A stretch of 64,000 nt of DNA from Archivesica marissinica (taxonomy: Eukaryota > Mollusca > Bivalvia > Venerida > Vesicomyidae): positions 45,989,683 through 46,053,682 of the forward strand of contig CM026401.1 in the NCBI GenBank assembly GCA_014843695.1, written 5' to 3'. Both the position numbers and the translations under genes were made by a program. The first letter of the stretch is position 1. Every line of letters starts with the position of its first letter. This document shows, piece by piece, positions 33,821-64,000 of the stretch. The notes under the pieces are model-generated. The model was not told where the DNA came from and made no database searches. It saw only the letters and a list, made by a program, of their open reading frames with translations.

Positions 33821-34236
33821 CAGGGTCCCCTCTGTCTGAATGTTTGTCTGCGCCACTTCTGTCGCCCATTGAAACAAACTGGAGCCAATTTGAAAACCTT
33901 GGAGCCAACTAAGAGCCATATACAGTCAAACCTGTGTTAGTGGTCACCTCTATTAAGCAGCCAACCTGTATTAAGCAGCCAGTTTTCAGATTCCCAATAT
34001 GTTGTTTTACTATACATTTAACCTCTATTAAGCAGCCACTTGCACTAAGCAGCCACTTTCTTTGATTCCCTTGACTGGCTGTTTAAGACAGGTTTGACTA
34101 TAGTTCACAGATAAATATTTGAAGCCACGTATTTGACCCCCAATAAAAAGTTGTGCCAAATATTTTCGCCAATTCACAAAATGTAGCGCCAGTATTTATT
34201 TTTCTTCGCAAATGGTGACTGACAGTGGGAACCCTG
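33821..34236 (-). mobile_element. M6 CAGGG element, copy 2, interrupted by M7
   Basis: CAGGGTCCCCTCTGTCTGAA to GACAGTGGGAACCCTG, flanked by CTATAA on both sides (33815-33820, 34237-34242). It is the reverse of copy 1 and carries M7 inside. Confidence 0.88.
33923..34100 (+). mobile_element. M7 element, copy 2, nested in M6
   Basis: CAGTCAAACCTGTGTTAGTG to GACAGGTTTGACTA, between TA dinucleotides. The intact M6 at 31.1 kb reads CCATATAG (reverse strand) at this site, so a TA was duplicated on insertion. Confidence 0.9.
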
Positions 34237-34454
34237 CTATAACCCGAGGTCTCAAGTATGGGTGCTATACACAAGGCATGTATAAAGAACGGGGCATGCT
34301 TCTGTAATTGGAGCATCTTCCACTATCCTCCAAACAAAATAGAATTTACTAATATTCTTCTGGAGGTGTTGCCCCAATTAACCAATGGGTGACATAATAA
34401 TTGATTAAAAAAACAATATGTTGATGCAATAAAGGTAATGGAGGACTGCCTCAC

Positions 34455-35290
34455 AACCCATGTCACAGCCTGCATGGACGTCACAACCTGCATGGATGTC
34501 ACAACCTGCGTGGATGTAACAGCCTGCATGGACGTCACAACCTGCGTGGATGTAACAGCCTGCGTGGACGTCACAACCTGCGTGGACATCACAACCTGCA
34601 TGGACGTCACAACCTGCGTGGATGCCACAACCTGCGTGGATGTAACAGCCTGCGTGGATGTCACAACCTGCATGGACATCACAACCTGTATGGATGCCAC
34701 AATCTGCATGGATGTCACAACCTGCATGGATGTCACAACCTGCGTGGACGTCACAACTTGCATGGACGTCACAACATGCGTGGACGTCACAACCTGCATG
34801 GACGTCACAACATGCGTGGATGTCACAACCTGTATGGATGCCACAATCTGCATGGATGTCACAACCTGCGTGGATGTCACAACCTGCATGGACGTCACAA
34901 TCTGCATGGATGTCACAACCTGCGTGGATGTCACAACCTGCGTGGATGTCACAACCTGCATGGACGTCACAGCCTGCATGGACGTCACAACCTGCATGGA
35001 CGTCACAACCTGCATGGATGTCACAACCTGCATGGATGTCACAACCTGCATGGATGTCACAACCTGCATGGATGTCACAACCTACATGGATGTCACAACA
35101 TGCGTGGATGTCAGTCTGCATGGACGTCACAACCTGCATGACGTCACAACCTGCATGGACGTCACAACCTACATGGACGTCACAACCTGCGTGGATGTCA
35201 CAACCTGCATGGACGTCACAAAACCTGCATGGACATCACAACCTGTATGGACGTCACAACCTGCATGGACGTCACAACCTGCGTGGACAA
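34455..35290. repeat. 18-bp minisatellite, about 46 units
   Basis: Unit CACAACCTGCATGGATGT (variants GCGTGGACGT, AGCCTG). At 18 bp, long frames exist in several frames of both strands (34323-35544). They translate to strict 6-residue repeats such as TTCMDV and lack any non-repeat domain, so no gene is called. Confidence 0.96.
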
Positions 35291-35942
35291 CAGCCGACGT
35301 CGCACCATGCACGCAGTCACACCAGGAACGGTTAGCTACGTACACTCACATACAGCAATTGTCCTGCAATGCTCACCTTATATTGCAAATGAACTCCTCC
35401 AAAATGAAAGATGCATCGTCCATTAGAAAAAACATAGCCAAGAGTAGGGTACATATTATCGAGTTTTATAAACCTGCTAGTTTTTCTCGAGCGCCGATCC
35501 TTTTCCTCAGCAGTGTCCGTAACTATTTTATATACACTTTATGAATTTCTTAGAATTAATATTTGCCAACAGCAGAAAAATTCTGCAGAAGTTTAATAGC
35601 TTCAGGACTTCTCAAATATATCAGGGATAAAGTTTCGGAATGATTTCCGAGAAAGTTATCTCTGCAATATAAATACCACTACTTTGAACTACTGGGGAAG
35701 CATGCTATGTTGGCATGTTAGACCCAGAACGTACTCCTTTTTGAAGTGTCCATCTTGACTCCTGTTAACACTACAGACATCTCTGTCTTGTCTTTTCATC
35801 TTTACCACAGTTGTTCAAACAAAATAGAAATCAATTCATTGAAATATGACATTTCTTGTTCCGCACTCGAGACACAGGCTGGATGAGCAAGGGCACAGAA
35901 CTGGCCGTGAATGTGTGAGTCTATGATGAAGTGTTCACTGCG
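35291..35942 (-). other. PDE6D 3' flank / probable 3' UTR
   Basis: No element recognised. On minus, the variant poly(A) signal ATTAAA occurs near 35594; no AATAAA was seen between the PDE6D stop and the 18-bp array. Confidence 0.4.
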
Positions 35943-44077
<8,135 letters not shown>

Positions 44078-44201
44078 GTTCAATTTATTCAATAATCTTT
44101 GTTAAATCAATGGTATTGCTTTCCGTTTCCAACAGGTTCCCGATGTCAACAATCCAATATGGCTGACTTCCGCTTTGTACTTCTTTCGCTCCGCGGTAAA
44201 G
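44078..44201. promoter_or_regulatory. Candidate bidirectional promoter PDE6D / PEX5
   Basis: The interval lies between the PDE6D ATG (minus) and a good plus-strand donor (AAAG before GTAAGC, 44202) that could end a non-coding first exon of PEX5. It has an inverted CCAAT-like CCAATATGG, an ETS-type ACTTCCGC and no TATA box. A short frame MADFRFVLLSLRGK would stop after splicing to 46635. Confidence 0.45.
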
Positions 44202-44746
44202 GTAAGCTAACATATGTATGTCAGAGTTAATCAGTTAGATTTTAATGCCAAAACATATTTACAAAAGATATTTCTCTCACCAAATTCATTATTCTGAACT
44301 GAATAATGCTTAACCAATTTCGTATGACAGTAATAGCGCAATAACTTCCGTTTGGATGTCCTTAGGTCGAAAAATTAGAACGTTGTAGTTTTATACACGT
44401 TTATTTCTCATTAAATATCACTGCATTTGTTGACATACAGATTGTGTTTGTGTATTTAAGTGAGCATAATGTTTGTAACGTATGTCTGGGAAGCCTATGT
44501 AAATCTGTTTTCTAGAGTGCGGAATGTCAAGTTGATGTCTCTGGTCACTGGTCCAGTGACTGGGTCTAATCTAGAGTAGTCTCGACTAGTGGTTTCACGT
44601 TTCTCATAATCTCGAGGGTTCCTTATTCACGAATTATATGTTATTCAGCCACCTTTGTGTTTTAGACCACTTTACAAATGTTTACGATGTGTTTTTATCA
44701 AATGTTTACGTTAGAATGACAGACAGCGGAAATGTCAACAATTAAA

Positions 44747-44925
44747 TTGTGCCCTTAGGCATGGCATTTAAATTCCACGTTGCCTAGAAAAGAGCTTCTC
44801 TCCCTCGTGGCAATGGATTTCATCATAGTTGTAAATCCATCGCTACGAGGCATCGAAAAGAGGCTACATGGAATCTAAATACCTTGCCTAAGGACACAAT
44901 TGTAACGGCTCCCGTGTGGTTCGAA
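44747..44925. mobile_element. Head-to-head pair of SINE-C fragments
   Basis: ATTGTGCCCTTAGGCATGGC ... CTCCCTCGTGGCAATGG is followed by an inverted copy CCATCGCTACGAGGCATCG ... CCTTGCCTAAGGACACAATT, forming an imperfect palindrome. Confidence 0.82.
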
Positions 44926-45009
44926 CAGTGTTAAATGTTAACATTGTCACAGGTTGTGTTTTTATATGTACGTGTTTATATGACGGACGCGGCGTTCCAT
45001 AGTTAATGC

Positions 45010-45146
45010 AGTTTCAATAGCGCATGCGTCGTATGTACGGATGACTTCATGTCTTGTCGTTGTCTGTTCACTCGAGTGTGAATCGGTGACGATTGGCAAT
45101 GTCCGTCTGTGACGGAAATTGTCGACGTTCGCCGAATCAACCCCAG
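45010..45146 (+). promoter_or_regulatory. Candidate alternative 5' exon/promoter of PEX5
   Basis: A CpG-rich stretch has an NRF1-like GCGCATGCGT (45019) and ends in a strong donor, CCCAG before GTGAGC (45147). It has no long plus-strand coding frame. It could be a non-coding first exon. Confidence 0.3.
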
Positions 45147-45603
45147 GTGAGCAGTTGTCACTGTATTGTATTGTACATGTCCAATCGTTTTGTCTGTTGT
45201 ATGTATATGAATGAGAGATGTATGAAAGGTTTGAATGCATTGGCTCCTTGCTAATCTAATCCCTTTTCAGTTATTCTGAACTGTTTCTCAGTTGAGATCG
45301 ATAGATGAACTGTTACGAGATAGTCGACACTCGACAATAGTTTAAAGACTTTCCAATTTATATTGGAAAGATGTTTATTTAACGCTGTGGCCCTATCCCT
45401 ATACGTACACGAATAAATAATCGAACCTACGCCAGGCGTTGTTGTACAAGTGAGCCCTGTGACAACATTATCAAATTTTTACGCTAGAATGACAGACAAC
45501 GGAAATGTAAACAATCTACATGTAAATGTTGCAAAGTTGTCAATATTGAAAGGAGCCTCCTCCGTAGTGAAATGGAATTATGGATATGGTGTGATATACA
45601 TGT

Positions 45604-45817
45604 ATGGCGTCCGTGGTCCAATGATAGAGCGTCGGATTTGGAATCGAACGGTCCGGGTTCAATACTCAGTCAGGCCACGTATGTAGTGTCATTGAGCAAG
45701 GCACCTCATACACATTGCTTAGTACTGGTTAACCGCTATGGTCGGCTTAGCATACCCAGGAAAACATGTTTGGATCCCCGCAAGGGGTTTGACATTAATG
45801 GAACATACATACATATA
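45604..45817 (+). mobile_element. SINE-E copy 4, full length
   Basis: GGCGTCCGTGGTCCAATGAT, B-box-like GGTTCAATACTC, TAGTGTCATTGAGCAAGGCA, TACTGGTTAACCGC, tail TTAATGGAACATACATACAT. PEX5 intron 1. Confidence 0.9.
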
Positions 45818-46634
45818 TGAGATTAAACCCCGCCAGAACGTCGGCGATCCGTGGGAAAGACTTAAATCTACATGGCCTTTCCTCTGTCCCTCGTATACTT
45901 GTAAGGATGGATTATCAAGCACGATAACGATTTCGCTAATATTAAATTTGCATAAACTAAACTAATAGTTGAAATAGAATGAAACGTCAACCTAGCAAAA
46001 AATCTATTCATTGACTGTGAATTGACATTGATAAAAATGTCTGCAAATCCCAGGTTCATGAATGAATGACATGACCTTGTCAAATATGTAACTAACTGAA
46101 GCACCATTAAAATTAATGGATGATCACAATTTATGAACAATTTCTAGGTAGGAGTGGTTCTGTGTTATTTAAAATAGAGAGGAAAGATGGGCAGGGTGGG
46201 TCAGAAAAGAGGCACGGTACATTTTGAACAGAGATGATGTTCGGGGGGGGGATATTTTGGGGTTAGCCCCCAGAAAATTTGTGAAATTACGGTGATTGAT
46301 CAAAAAGGCAGTAAGTCAGTACATATTGATAAAAAGAGTGGACAAGTTCTAAGTTATATCTGTCTGCCCGTCCGGGCTCCAAAGGCACCTGTTGAGTCTT
46401 GTATTAAAAAAATAAGATAAGAGGGCGGGGCAAACAGGCGGGGCTAAAAAGGGCATGGTTGTGCGCCCTACCATTCTGCTCTAGAAAAAACCCTAAGTTA
46501 TTATTTAGTATTACAGGGTAAATAAATGATGTAGTCAGAGTCCCTCACTCCCTTGTGGCATACATGTATATAATAGAAAAAACAGAAAAACATAAACCAT
46601 TTTGCTTGCAAATGTATGGTTCTTCTATTTTCAG
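45818..46634. other. PEX5 intron 1, no recognised feature
   Basis: Only a G-run (46235) and short AT-rich stretches; no coding-like frame. Confidence 0.5.
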
Positions 46635-46647
46635 ATAATTAAAGACG

Positions 46648-63992
<17,345 letters not shown>

Positions 63993-64000
63993 GTACCGGT

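Larger units (their letters stand above)
33700..34372 (+). mobile_element. SINE-B copy 3, interrupted by M6
   Basis: Head TAGTGGTCCAGTTGTTAACA, B box GGTTCGATTCC, and TTTCAGATGGGACTAT on the left. The body resumes at 34237 with CCCGAGGTCTCAAGTATGGG, CACTATCCTCCAAACAAAAT and TTCTTCTGGAGG. The M6 copy sits in between. Confidence 0.85.

Noticed and set aside
34323..35544. Long frames on both strands (up to 368 codons)
   Set aside because: The 18-bp period leaves frames open on both strands, and the peptide is a six-residue repeat. It lies 3' of PDE6D without splice-linked coding sequence.
44962..45240. 92-codon minus-strand frame
   Set aside because: Lies in a CpG-rich stretch better explained as a possible PEX5 5' exon; no similarity recognised.

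Overview
The window is nuclear DNA of an animal with intron-rich genes, most likely a bivalve or other mollusc. The grounds are AT-rich DNA, GT-AG introns, three animal orthologues, dense tRNA-derived SINEs, LINE fragments, short TTAA-flanked inverted-repeat elements, and a CCAAGGGAGGTAATAG-type repeat that I associate with molluscs. The species cannot be named from the sequence alone.

Three protein-coding genes were assembled exon by exon, with matching splice phases. (1) A complete C3orf33 orthologue on the plus strand (3994-18058, 5 exons, 259 aa). (2) A complete PDE6D orthologue on the minus strand (44077 down to 35943, 6 exons, 147 aa). (3) The first 260 codons of PEX5 on the plus strand (46648-63992, 7 coding exons), cut by the right edge before the TPR domain. 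PDE6D and PEX5 are head to head across a short shared promoter near 44.1 kb. C3orf33 and PDE6D converge on about 18 kb (18.06-35.94 kb) in which I find only arrays and mobile elements.

Over half of the sequence is tandem arrays and mobile elements. Names used below: SINE-A to SINE-F are six tRNA-headed SINE families. M1 to M4 are TTAA-flanked MITEs, M5, M6 and M8 have CAGGG termini, and M7 is a TA-flanked MITE with CAGTCAAACC ends. FB1 and FB2 are fold-back elements with CACAGG termini. A 3.6-kb transposon with long terminal inverted repeats (56614-60231) carries a broken nuclease-like gene, and it split a SINE-C that has its own target-site duplication.

The most unusual signal is that several minisatellites are built from splice sites. 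The PDE6D last-exon acceptor is repeated about 26 times, the PDE6D exon 4 donor about 50 times, and C3orf33 exon 2 (60 bp) lies between an array of acceptor-like units and an array of copies of its own donor. Smaller duplications copy the acceptors of PEX5 exons 5 and 7 and the donor of C3orf33 exon 3. Nested insertions with clean target sites also give a relative history for many of the elements.
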